Below are positions 5,278 through 11,279 of a DNA stretch of 11,279 nucleotides, in pieces. Position 1 is the stretch's first letter. Every line of letters starts with the position of its first letter. This stretch comes from an uncultured Pseudomonadota bacterium. Lineage in GTDB: Bacteria > Myxococcota_A > UBA796 > GCA-2862545. The notes beneath the pieces are model-generated. The model did no database searches and was not told the origin of the DNA. It saw nothing but the letters and a program-made list of their open reading frames with translations. The translations under genes were made by a program, and so were the position numbers. The stretch lies in NCBI GenBank assembly GCA_937891875.1, contig CALATR010001300.1, forward strand, positions 1 to 11,279, written 5' to 3'.

Positions 5278-7872
5278 CTGGGCGACGACAGCGCACACAT
5301 CCTGGAGCTGCAGGCGGGTCGGATCGACCTTCGTACCGGGCGCATGGTGCGCCCCGATGGCACGGGCACCCGCCTCACCGAGCTGGACTGCAGCGTGCTG
5401 TCCTGCCTGCTGCGCGCCGCGGGCGAGCCGGTCAGCCGGACCGGGCTGGCCCTGGCAGCGTGGGGAGAGGATCACGCGCCCAGCAGCCGCGCGGTCGACC
5501 TGGCGGTGCGGCGCCTTCGTAAGAAGATCGAGGAACATCCTGCATTCCCGGTCAGTCTCGTGACCGTGTACGGCGTGGGGTACCGCCTGGTGCTGCCCGG
5601 TCCGGCGGTCGCGGGGCCCCCGGGCGACCCGATCCCGAGCGGCGCGCTGATCGGCAGGGATCGCGATGTGGGGGAGGTGAGGCAGCTGCTGCGCACTGCC
5701 CGCGTGGTGACCCTGCACGGACCGGGCGGCGTCGGCAAGTCGACCCTCGCCCGCGGAGTCCTCGGCCAGGAGGAGGGCGCGTGGGAGGCGACGGCGGTGG
5801 TCGAGCTGGAGGCCTGCCGGGGAGCGGAGGAGCTGCGGGTCGCGGTGTCGCGGAGCCTCGGCGCGCCCCTGGACTCCGGCTCCCCCGCGGCCCAGCTCAC
5901 CCGGATGCTCGCCGCGCGGGGGCGGCTCCTCCTCGTCCTGGACGGCGTCGAGCGCTCGACGGACGTCCTCGCGGACATGCTGCCGACCTGGCTGCGCGCG
6001 GCACCTGGCCTGCACCTGCTGCTGACCTCCCGCCGGCCCCTCGATGTCCGCGACGAGACCGTGCACGTCGTGCGTCCCCTCGACACCGACTCCGCGCTCA
6101 CCCTGTTCGAGCGGCGCTCGCGGACGACCCTGGTCGGCACCCCCGCCGAGGATGCGTGCCGGGCGCTGGTGGCGGCGCTGGACGGACTGCCCCTGGCGGT
6201 GGAGCTGGCGGCCGCCCGCACGCGCACCCTCGCTGTCGAGGAACTGCTGGAGCGGATCGATGACCGGCTCGCGTGGCTGCGTCGCCCGGGTCGCGGCGCC
6301 GATCCCAACAACAGCGTCGAAGCGAGCCTGGCGCGCTCCTGGGAGGATCTGTCGCGCCCGGCCCGCGACGGACTGTTGGTGCTGGGCGAGTTCGAGGCGG
6401 CCTTTCCCTACGCAGCCGCAGAGGCCGTGATCCCTGGCGCTCCGCTGGACGTGATCGACGAGCTGGTCGCCGGTGCCCTGGTCCAGCGAGAGGCCCGGTC
6501 GCTGCGCCTGCTCGACACGGTGCGGGCCTTTTCCCGGGCCCGCGCGGCGGAGACAAGGAGGACCGCCGTGTCCGAGGCGGTTCGGACCTGGCTGCTCGCC
6601 GAGGGTGCGCGGCTCGCTGATCGGCTCGAGCGCGGGGCCGATGCCGAAGCCGCTCGCGAACTGGGCAGGATGGAGGCGGATCTCTTTCGGCTGGCCGCCG
6701 GGGGCGGGCCCGACGATCGCGCGCGGGTCGCGGTCGCGCTCTATCAGGCCCGGCTCGTGTACGGCGGCCTCGACGCGCTCATCGACCTGATCTCAGCGCG
6801 GGGGGAGGGGATCGTGGACGTCGAGCTCCGCTTCCGGGCGCGGCTGGTGCGGGGTCGGATCCTGGTGACCCTGGGCCGGCTCGACGACGCAGAAGCGGAG
6901 CTGCTCGCCATCGACGACGCTCCGGATGCGCGCGGGGCCCTGGCGGTCGCGCTGGCGCTCGCGGAGGTGGCGGCGCGGCGGACGGCCACGCCCGCGACGG
7001 ACCCGTCCACGCTGGTGGCGCGGGCGGTGGCGATCGGCGACCACCGGCTGGTGGTCGAGGCGCTCCTGCAGGCGTCGGCAGCGGCGTGGCGGGCGAGCCA
7101 GCTGACCGACGCCGCCCGCCTGGGGCAGGAAGCCGTCGCCCGGGCGCGGCTGACCGGAGATCCGCGCCTGGTCGTGCGCGCGCTGGCCCAGCTGGCCATC
7201 CGCCTGACCTCGCTCGATCGGGCGCGGGACGCGCTGGGCACCATCGACGAGGCCCTGGCGATCGCCCGGGAGCTCGACCACCCGCGCACCCTGCAGGCGC
7301 TGTACTCGAACGCGGCGGTGTGTGCGTACGGCGCGGACGAGCCCGAGCGGGCGACCCAGGCGGCCTGGAGAGAGCTGGAGCTGGCGCGTCAGCTGGGCGA
7401 TCGTCACGCAGAGGCGGTCGCGCTGGGCCACCTGGGCACGGTGTCCGAGACCCTGCAGATCGCCGAAGAGCGCTTCCGACAGGCCCGGGCGCTGGCCCGC
7501 GACCACGGCGACGAGGTCCTGCTGGCCCGGGCGAGCGGCAACCTGGCGGTGTGCATCCACCTGCAGGGTCGCTTCGCCGACGCCGTCCGCGCCTACCTCG
7601 ATGCCGCCGAGGTCATGCGCGGCGCGTCCAGCCCCCACGTCCGCGTGCGCTACCTCGCCTGGCTGGCGCTCGCGGCCTGGCAGGGCGGAGACGGGGGGCT
7701 CGCCCGCGAGCAGCTGGGGGCCGCCGAGCAGCTCGCGGAGGAGGTCAGCCCGACGCCCTCGTCGTTCCTGTGCGCCCTGGTGCGGGCGCGGATCGAGCAG
7801 GAAGAAGCGCCAGAAGCGACGGATTCCACCGGGGACGTGACGCTGACTCGGCGGCTGATCGCGCTGGGCTGA
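5278..7872 (+). CDS. STAND-type regulator: OmpR-like winged helix, NB-ARC ATPase, TPR repeats
   Basis: This is an 864-residue protein if started at CTG 5278. Residues about 6-107 form an OmpR/PhoB-type winged helix: an N-terminal beta-sheet (LELQAGRIDLRTGR), RLTELD, the SSRAVDLAVRRLRKKIE recognition helix and the VYGVGYRL hairpin. An NB-ARC-like NTPase follows, with Walker A GPGGVGKST (148-156), Walker B LLLVLD ending at Asp222, a sensor-like LLLTSRR, and the STAND signature Gly-Leu-Pro-Leu-Ala (303-307). Residues about 514-828 are Ala/Leu/Arg-rich helical repeats of TPR type. Proteins of this layout are ATP-dependent signal-sensing transcription factors in which the repeats bind the ligand or partner. 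Starting at ATG 5344 would remove the first strands of the winged helix, so CTG 5278 with AGGAGG is preferred. It is divergent from the pseudokinase gene and converges on the metalloprotease gene 3 nt away. Its signal and targets are unknown. Confidence 0.88.
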   Translation: MGDDSAHILELQAGRIDLRTGRMVRPDGTGTRLTELDCSVLSCLLRAAGEPVSRTGLALAAWGEDHAPSSRAVDLAVRRLRKKIEEHPAFPVSLVTVYGVGYRLVLPGPAVAGPPGDPIPSGALIGRDRDVGEVRQLLRTARVVTLHGPGGVGKSTLARGVLGQEEGAWEATAVVELEACRGAEELRVAVSRSLGAPLDSGSPAAQLTRMLAARGRLLLVLDGVERSTDVLADMLPTWLRAAPGLHLLLTSRRPLDVRDETVHVVRPLDTDSALTLFERRSRTTLVGTPAEDACRALVAALDGLPLAVELAAARTRTLAVEELLERIDDRLAWLRRPGRGADPNNSVEASLARSWEDLSRPARDGLLVLGEFEAAFPYAAAEAVIPGAPLDVIDELVAGALVQREARSLRLLDTVRAFSRARAAETRRTAVSEAVRTWLLAEGARLADRLERGADAEAARELGRMEADLFRLAAGGGPDDRARVAVALYQARLVYGGLDALIDLISARGEGIVDVELRFRARLVRGRILVTLGRLDDAEAELLAIDDAPDARGALAVALALAEVAARRTATPATDPSTLVARAVAIGDHRLVVEALLQASAAAWRASQLTDAARLGQEAVARARLTGDPRLVVRALAQLAIRLTSLDRARDALGTIDEALAIARELDHPRTLQALYSNAAVCAYGADEPERATQAAWRELELARQLGDRHAEAVALGHLGTVSETLQIAEERFRQARALARDHGDEVLLARASGNLAVCIHLQGRFADAVRAYLDAAEVMRGASSPHVRVRYLAWLALAAWQGGDGGLAREQLGAAEQLAEEVSPTPSSFLCALVRARIEQEEAPEATDSTGDVTLTRRLIALG

Positions 7873-7875
7873 ACG

Positions 7876-9189
7876 TCAGGGGCACAGCGTCGCGTCGGAG
7901 CGCAGGACGTTGCCGTGCAGAATCGCCAGGTTGGCTGCGTCGTCTGCGTCATCGAGGAGCGTGCGCGCTTCGGTCGAGACCGTGATGGCGCCGCTCTTCG
8001 TGCGTCCACCATGGAGTGCTTTGATGGTGGCACCCGTCGTGGTGTGCACGACCGCCGCCGTGGCGCTCCCCGCACCTTCGATCGCCATGGTCCGCGCGTC
8101 AGGGACGAGCCCGGCGGACGTGGTCGTGGCGGCCGTGTACCAGGTCGCGACCGGCGCGGCTGTGGCGTCGTCGTCGGCTGCGTAGTCAGCGAGGACCTGG
8201 GCCAGGCCGACGTAGGTCCGCATGATGTCCGCGCGGGCATACCCGTAGTCGCATGCGTCGGGCGGATAGAGCGCCTGGATCCCGGCGATGTCGTCGGTGC
8301 CGAGCTCTGTGCGGAGGGCGGTGACGTTGTAGGTGGTGGTCATGATCGCGTCCGCTTCGGCGTCCGTCACGGGTCCACTCTCGCTTCCGTCCGAGTGGAG
8401 CAGGCCGAGCCAGTGGCCCGCCTCGTGGGCCGAGACGTGCCAGAGCTCCCCCGCGGTGGCCGACCAGTCCTCGTAGGCGTCGAAGTGCAGGTAGGACGTG
8501 GAGCTCCCGGGAAGCGATGCGTGGGCGACGCGGTTGTCGTCGATGAACCCGTCGCCGTCGGTATCGGTTCCTGCGTCGTCGAAGTCCTTCGAGTGGCCGT
8601 GGGCACCGCTGTGGAAGCCGATGGGAAGATCCGCTCCTGCACAGCTCGCCTGGAACGTGAAGCGGACCGGCGAGTACGCTGACCACTCCTCCAGGCCAGC
8701 CCGGATCGTCTCGCGCTGGGTGTCGAGGTCCATGCGGGTGGTGTCCCAGACAGGCGAGAGGCACCAGCTGATGTCGATGTCCGTCCGGGGGCCGAGTGGA
8801 ACGTACGGCGGCGGAGGCGGACCATCGACCTCGGGGGCGTGCACCGCGTCGACCTCGTCGTGCTCGCATGTGGCGACGAGCCCTCGGGGGCTGGTCTGCC
8901 GCGACCGGATCGCCTCGCGACGATCGGCGTCGAAGCCGGGAAAGTCCGCAGCCCTGTCCACTCCGAGGATGGCGACCAGCTCGCGCTCGAGGGCGCGCTG
9001 CTCGCGGCGCATCCGGGCCGGGGAGGCGTCGAGGGGCACGTCGAAGTCCGCGAGCGCTTCCAGCGTCCGCTCGACTTCGCTCTCGGTCAGGCCATCGAGC
9101 CAGCTGTCCTCCAAGTCGGGCTGGACCGGCTCACATCCAACGAGGGCGAGAGCGAGGAGCGAGAACAGGGCGACAGGACGCAGCGACAT
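7876..9189 (-). CDS. matrixin-like zinc metalloprotease lipoprotein
   Basis: This 437-residue protein begins with a signal peptide ending in the lipobox Leu-Val-Gly-Cys19 (Glu at +2), so it should be a lipid-anchored envelope or surface protein. A propeptide-like helical region (about 25-100) precedes a matrixin (M10) catalytic domain of about 130-310. The zinc site is His255-Glu-x-x-His259-x-x-Gly-x-x-His265, with a Met turn at Met283 (AIM). Ahead of it stands the matrixin-type metal-binding segment VAHASLPG...HFD. An Asp-rich loop at 209-218 (DTDGDGFIDD) resembles Ca-binding EF-hand/dockerin loops. The last 125 residues form an unrecognised domain with Cys near each end (313 and 436). Cys108 lies before the catalytic domain, but not in the classical PRCGxPD switch. 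ATG 9189 has GGAGG 4 nt upstream. Protease activity is likely; the substrate is unknown. Confidence 0.9.
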   Translation of the reverse strand: MSLRPVALFSLLALALVGCEPVQPDLEDSWLDGLTESEVERTLEALADFDVPLDASPARMRREQRALERELVAILGVDRAADFPGFDADRREAIRSRQTSPRGLVATCEHDEVDAVHAPEVDGPPPPPYVPLGPRTDIDISWCLSPVWDTTRMDLDTQRETIRAGLEEWSAYSPVRFTFQASCAGADLPIGFHSGAHGHSKDFDDAGTDTDGDGFIDDNRVAHASLPGSSTSYLHFDAYEDWSATAGELWHVSAHEAGHWLGLLHSDGSESGPVTDAEADAIMTTTYNVTALRTELGTDDIAGIQALYPPDACDYGYARADIMRTYVGLAQVLADYAADDDATAAPVATWYTAATTTSAGLVPDARTMAIEGAGSATAAVVHTTTGATIKALHGGRTKSGAITVSTEARTLLDDADDAANLAILHGNVLRSDATLCP

Positions 9190-9249
9190 GGGACCTCCAG
9201 GGTGTCTGGGGGTCTCGTACGGGGGTCGCCAGGCGGGCTCCCGGATCGG

Positions 9250-9259
9250 ACACATGTGT
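9250..9259. promoter_or_regulatory. palindrome ACACATGTGT, possible regulator site
   Basis: A perfect 10-bp palindrome, notably AT-rich for this genome, lies about 60 bp upstream of the metalloprotease start, where an operator or promoter would sit. No regulator can be named, and a 10-bp palindrome can occur by chance. Confidence 0.28.
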
Positions 9260-9283
9260 ATCTGCGTGCTTCCTGAGCTCCGC

Positions 9284-9323
9284 TTGACGCTGGCTTGACA
9301 CCTCTGGGCTGCCCGCCTAGACG
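9284..9323 (+). promoter_or_regulatory. possible sigma-70 promoter with tandem TTGAC motif, upstream of RNA ligase
   Basis: A consensus -35 TTGACA (9295-9300) is followed at exactly 17 bp by TAGACG (9318-9323), a weak -10. A second TTGACG (9284-9289) lies one helical turn (11 bp) upstream within an imperfect direct repeat, GCTTGACGC/GCTTGACAC. A transcript from here would have a leader of about 200 nt containing the hairpin at 9450-9479. The weak -10 keeps confidence low; the repeat could instead be an activator site. Confidence 0.35.
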
Positions 9324-9449
9324 GCCGGTCATGCTCAACGTCCTCCCCGAACGCGCACCGCGTCACGACCGCCCAGGATCCGCCATTGCGATGGTGTGGT
9401 TCCAGGGTGTCGGTGCGTCCGGAGGGGGAGTCTGAGCCACGCGTCTCGT

Positions 9450-9479
9450 GCCCCCGTCGACCGGATCGTCGGTGGGGGC
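9450..9479 (+). other. stable hairpin in the RNA ligase leader
   Basis: GCCCCC (9450-9455) pairs with GGGGGC (9474-9479), then two G-U wobbles, then CGAC (9458-9461) with GTCG (9468-9471), closing on a 6-nt loop. The 12-bp stem is continuous only in a plus-strand transcript, because the wobbles become C-A mismatches on the other strand. No T-tract follows, so an intrinsic terminator is unlikely. It lies 56 nt before the RNA ligase start. Confidence 0.5.
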
Positions 9480-9535
9480 CTCGGCGCTGGGTCGGGACCG
9501 GGACCGGCGATCCACCTCTGAGCGAGGAGATCGTC

Positions 9536-10561
9536 ATGTACAACGTCATTCGCTGGACCAGCATCGAGCAGCTGCGGCACGTTCGCGCGTGGCTCCAGAG
9601 CCGGGTCGAGGTGGGCGTCAGCGCCGACCTGCCGGACATCGCCTACCGCGCGAAGGTCAAGCTCCACGGCACCAACGCGGGCGTCCAGATCCTGCCCGAC
9701 GGCACGGTCGTGCCCCAGGGCCGCAACCGGGTGCTCTCGGCGGAGGACCCCCACCAGGGGTTCGCCACCTGGGTCCTGGACAACCGGGGTGCCTTCGCTG
9801 CCCTCGCCCAGGCCGAGCACACGCTGGTCCTGTACGGGGAGTGGTGCGGGCCGGGCATCCAGCGCAAGGTCGCCATCAGCCGCATCGATCGCAAGGTCCT
9901 CGCCGTGTACGCCATCCAGCGGATGCGGCCGGGGGACGAGGACGACGCGGAGCTGCTGGTCGATCCCGACCTGATCGCGGCGTACATCCCCGATCTTCCG
10001 GACCTCTTCGTGCTTCCCTGGCACGGGGCGGTCCGGGTCCTGCCCTTCGGCGACGAGGCGGCTCTGGCTCGCGCCGGGGACGCCATCGCTGCCGAGGTCG
10101 AGGCGGTCGAGGCCCGGGATCCCTGGGTCGCCGAGCGGTTCGGCGTCGAGGGCGTCGGGGAGGGCCTGGTGCTCTACCCGGTGCCCGTCGACGGCAGCCC
10201 GGCCGGCTGGCAGCCTCGGGAGCACGTGACGCGGCGGATCTGGAAGGCCAAGGGCCTGGAGCACAAGGTGACCCGGGCCGATCGGGTCGTTCAGATCGAT
10301 CCGGTCGTGGTCGCGAGCATCGAGGCGTTCGTGGACACGTTCGTCACCGAGCCCCGGCTGGAGCAGGCGGTGGTCGAGGTGTTCGGCAGCGCGTCCGCGC
10401 CCCTCGATCGCCGCGGCATGGGGCCGTTCCTGCAGTGGATCGGCCGCGACGTGCAGAAGGAGTCCCAGCTGGAGCTGCAGGCCGCGGATCTGACCTGGAA
10501 GCAGGTCGGCAAGGCGGTCGGACAGCGCGCCCGGGACTGGTACCTGGCCCGCACGAGGTGA
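9536..10561 (+). CDS. Rnl2-like RNA ligase
   Basis: This 341-residue protein has the nucleotidyltransferase motifs of the RNA_ligase family in order. Motif I is Lys42-Leu-His-Gly-Thr-Asn47, with Lys42 the expected site of adenylylation. A motif Ia-like Arg lies at about 64. Motif III is Leu-Tyr-Gly-Glu-Trp-Cys-Gly-Pro-Gly-Ile-Gln (99-109), very like T4 Rnl2. Motif IV is Glu209-Gly-Leu-Val, and motif V is Trp236-Lys-Ala-Lys239. A helical C-terminal domain of about 90 residues follows, in the position of the Rnl2 C-domain. Such enzymes use ATP to join 3'-OH and 5'-phosphate RNA ends, often at nicks in duplex RNA, acting in RNA repair in the cytoplasm. ATG 9536 has AGGAG 6 nt upstream and places the catalytic domain near the N-terminus, as in Rnl2. 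No RNA-repair partner gene is nearby, so its role is unknown. A DNA ligase is unlikely given the KxHGTN motif. Confidence 0.87.
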   Translation: MYNVIRWTSIEQLRHVRAWLQSRVEVGVSADLPDIAYRAKVKLHGTNAGVQILPDGTVVPQGRNRVLSAEDPHQGFATWVLDNRGAFAALAQAEHTLVLYGEWCGPGIQRKVAISRIDRKVLAVYAIQRMRPGDEDDAELLVDPDLIAAYIPDLPDLFVLPWHGAVRVLPFGDEAALARAGDAIAAEVEAVEARDPWVAERFGVEGVGEGLVLYPVPVDGSPAGWQPREHVTRRIWKAKGLEHKVTRADRVVQIDPVVVASIEAFVDTFVTEPRLEQAVVEVFGSASAPLDRRGMGPFLQWIGRDVQKESQLELQAADLTWKQVGKAVGQRARDWYLARTR

Positions 10562-10577
10562 AGCGCGTGCGCTGATC

Positions 10578-10608
10578 GGCGGCGTCCGAGCTGGACTCGG
10601 GCGCCGCC
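10578..10608. terminator. bidirectional hairpin terminator between convergent genes
   Basis: GGCGGCG-T-CCGAG (10578-10590) pairs with CTCGG-G-CGCCGCC (10596-10608) around a 5-nt loop, giving 13 pairs including one G-U. It fills the 52-bp gap between the stops of the RNA ligase and UbiB-like genes. Neither strand has a clear U-tract, as is usual for GC-rich genomes, so efficiency is uncertain, but position and stability fit termination from both sides. Confidence 0.7.
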
Positions 10609-10613
10609 TCTGC

Positions 10614-11279
10614 TCAGCCCCGCCGCCGGCGCTGCTCTCGCTCCTTCTTGCGCTTCTCCCGGCGCTCCCGGCGGCCACGCAGGCTGAAGAACCGGAAGAA
10701 ACCCGAGATCACGCCGGTCCAGAAGCGGAAGGAGATGAAGCGGGCGAAGAAGACGTGGATGCCGAGGAAGCCGAACAGCACGGCACCGAAGCCGCCGAAC
10801 AGGATGCCGAGGAGGCCGGCCAGGATGTTGGTCAAGGGCGCGACCGACCACACCGCGAGCATGGCCATCGACCCCAGGGTGATGGTGGCGGCGAAGAGCG
10901 CGAGGCTGATCCGCAGGCCGCCCATCCGGATGGCGTCCTCGAGGCGGCGGGCCTCGGGGTTCTTGATGTTGAAGGTGACGTTTCCGCCATCCAGGTCCAG
11001 CATCAGCTGGTTGAGCTGGGTGGGAAAGTCCTTGAAGTGGCCCTGCATCTGGACCATGCCGCGGGCGACGTCGACCGCGACCCGCTCGGGGGCGAGGCGC
11101 GAGGCGACGAGGCGCTGGGCGTAGGGCTTGACCTCCTCGACGATGTCGACCCCGGGCATCAGTCCGCGCAGGATGCCCTCGACGAGGCCGAACGTCCGCG
11201 AGAGCACCGCGAACTCCGACGGCAGGTCGATGTGGAAGCGGGTCGCGACCTGGATGACCTCCATGAACGTGGCGGGATC
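10614..11279 (-). CDS. UbiB/ABC1 (AarF) family protein, C-terminal part
   Basis: The frame is open through position 11279, so the N-terminal kinase-like core lies outside the window; 221 C-terminal residues are visible. The segment with FHIDLPSEFAVLSRTFGLVEGI and a following Leu-Met-Pro-Gly matches the end of the ABC1 atypical-kinase domain. In UbiB/AarF/ADCK proteins this region precedes a helical tail. Two predicted transmembrane helices follow (ISLALFAATITLGSMAMLAV and, about 15 residues later, GLLGILFGGFGAVLFGFLG), as in bacterial UbiB. A very basic tail (GRRERREKRKKEREQRRRRG) should stay cytoplasmic. UbiB-family proteins are membrane-associated ATPases or kinases that support ubiquinone synthesis or lipid transport; which applies here cannot be judged without the N-terminus. 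The tail's Arg/Lys density is unusual. It converges on the RNA ligase gene across the hairpin terminator. Confidence 0.82.
   Translation of the reverse strand, partial: DPATFMEVIQVATRFHIDLPSEFAVLSRTFGLVEGILRGLMPGVDIVEEVKPYAQRLVASRLAPERVAVDVARGMVQMQGHFKDFPTQLNQLMLDLDGGNVTFNIKNPEARRLEDAIRMGGLRISLALFAATITLGSMAMLAVWSVAPLTNILAGLLGILFGGFGAVLFGFLGIHVFFARFISFRFWTGVISGFFRFFSLRGRRERREKRKKEREQRRRRG

Larger units (their letters stand above)
9190..9535. other. non-coding region between the metalloprotease and RNA ligase genes
   Basis: This 346-nt divergent intergenic stretch is the only long gap in the window. It holds a perfect palindrome (9250-9259), a tandem TTGAC element with a possible -10 box (9284-9323), a strong hairpin (9450-9479) and the ligase ribosome binding site (AGGAG 9525-9529). 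The frames open across it give Arg/Pro-rich, non-protein-like translations. I see no tRNA-like or riboswitch-like structure I can name. Confidence 0.6.

Noticed and set aside
2736..5522. Very long plus-strand open frame across the barrel and pseudokinase genes
   Set aside because: Its translation is Arg/Ala/Gly-rich without domains and runs antisense to the pseudokinase, whose motifs are clear. Long antisense frames are expected at this GC content.
9391..9435. Small ORF of 14 codons in the RNA ligase leader
   Set aside because: No ribosome binding site at a good spacing and no regulatory peptide features; likely chance.
9335..10678. Long minus-strand open frame opposite the RNA ligase
   Set aside because: The ligase frame has all catalytic motifs and a good ribosome binding site; the antisense translation has none.

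Overview
This is a very GC-rich window (strong G/C bias at third codon positions) from a Gram-negative bacterium. Two lipobox lipoproteins, a probable outer-membrane barrel, a Ser/Thr-kinase-like protein fused to a sulfatase-modifying-factor (SUMF1) domain, a STAND-type regulator and Asp/Thr/Pro-rich tails together suggest a myxobacterium-like lineage (Myxococcota or relatives). That placement is inference from gene style, not a marker-gene result. I see no tRNA, rRNA, CRISPR array, insertion sequence or phage gene. Nine protein genes fill almost the whole window; the first and last run off the edges.

Layout. 1-296 (-): start of an alpha/beta-hydrolase (lipase-like) gene. 380-958 (+): Asp-rich lipoprotein of unknown function. 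976-1410 (-): GFA-family zinc protein. 1494-2477 (+): WYL-domain transcriptional regulator, divergent from the GFA gene across an 83-bp gap that holds two inverted repeats. 2482-3363 (+): probable outer-membrane beta-barrel protein, 4 nt after the regulator. 3366-5054 (-): membrane-anchored pseudokinase-SUMF1 fusion. 5278-7872 (+): OmpR-type winged-helix/NB-ARC/TPR regulator that appears to start at CTG. 7876-9189 (-): matrixin-like zinc metalloprotease lipoprotein. 9190-9535: the only long non-coding stretch, with a promoter-like element and a strong hairpin. 9536-10561 (+): Rnl2-like RNA ligase. 10578-10608: hairpin terminator. 10614-11279 (-): C-terminal part of a UbiB/ABC1-family protein.

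How the genes may work together. Most genes alternate in strand, so there are few operons: only the WYL regulator and the barrel gene look co-transcribed. Two divergent pairs look like regulatory units. In the first, the WYL regulator may control the GFA gene and itself. In the second, the STAND regulator faces the pseudokinase-SUMF1 gene across about 220 bp. The most unusual points are the loss of all three catalytic kinase motifs in the pseudokinase, the apparent CTG start of the STAND regulator, and the RNA ligase with a structured leader. No complete defence or mobile system is recognisable.
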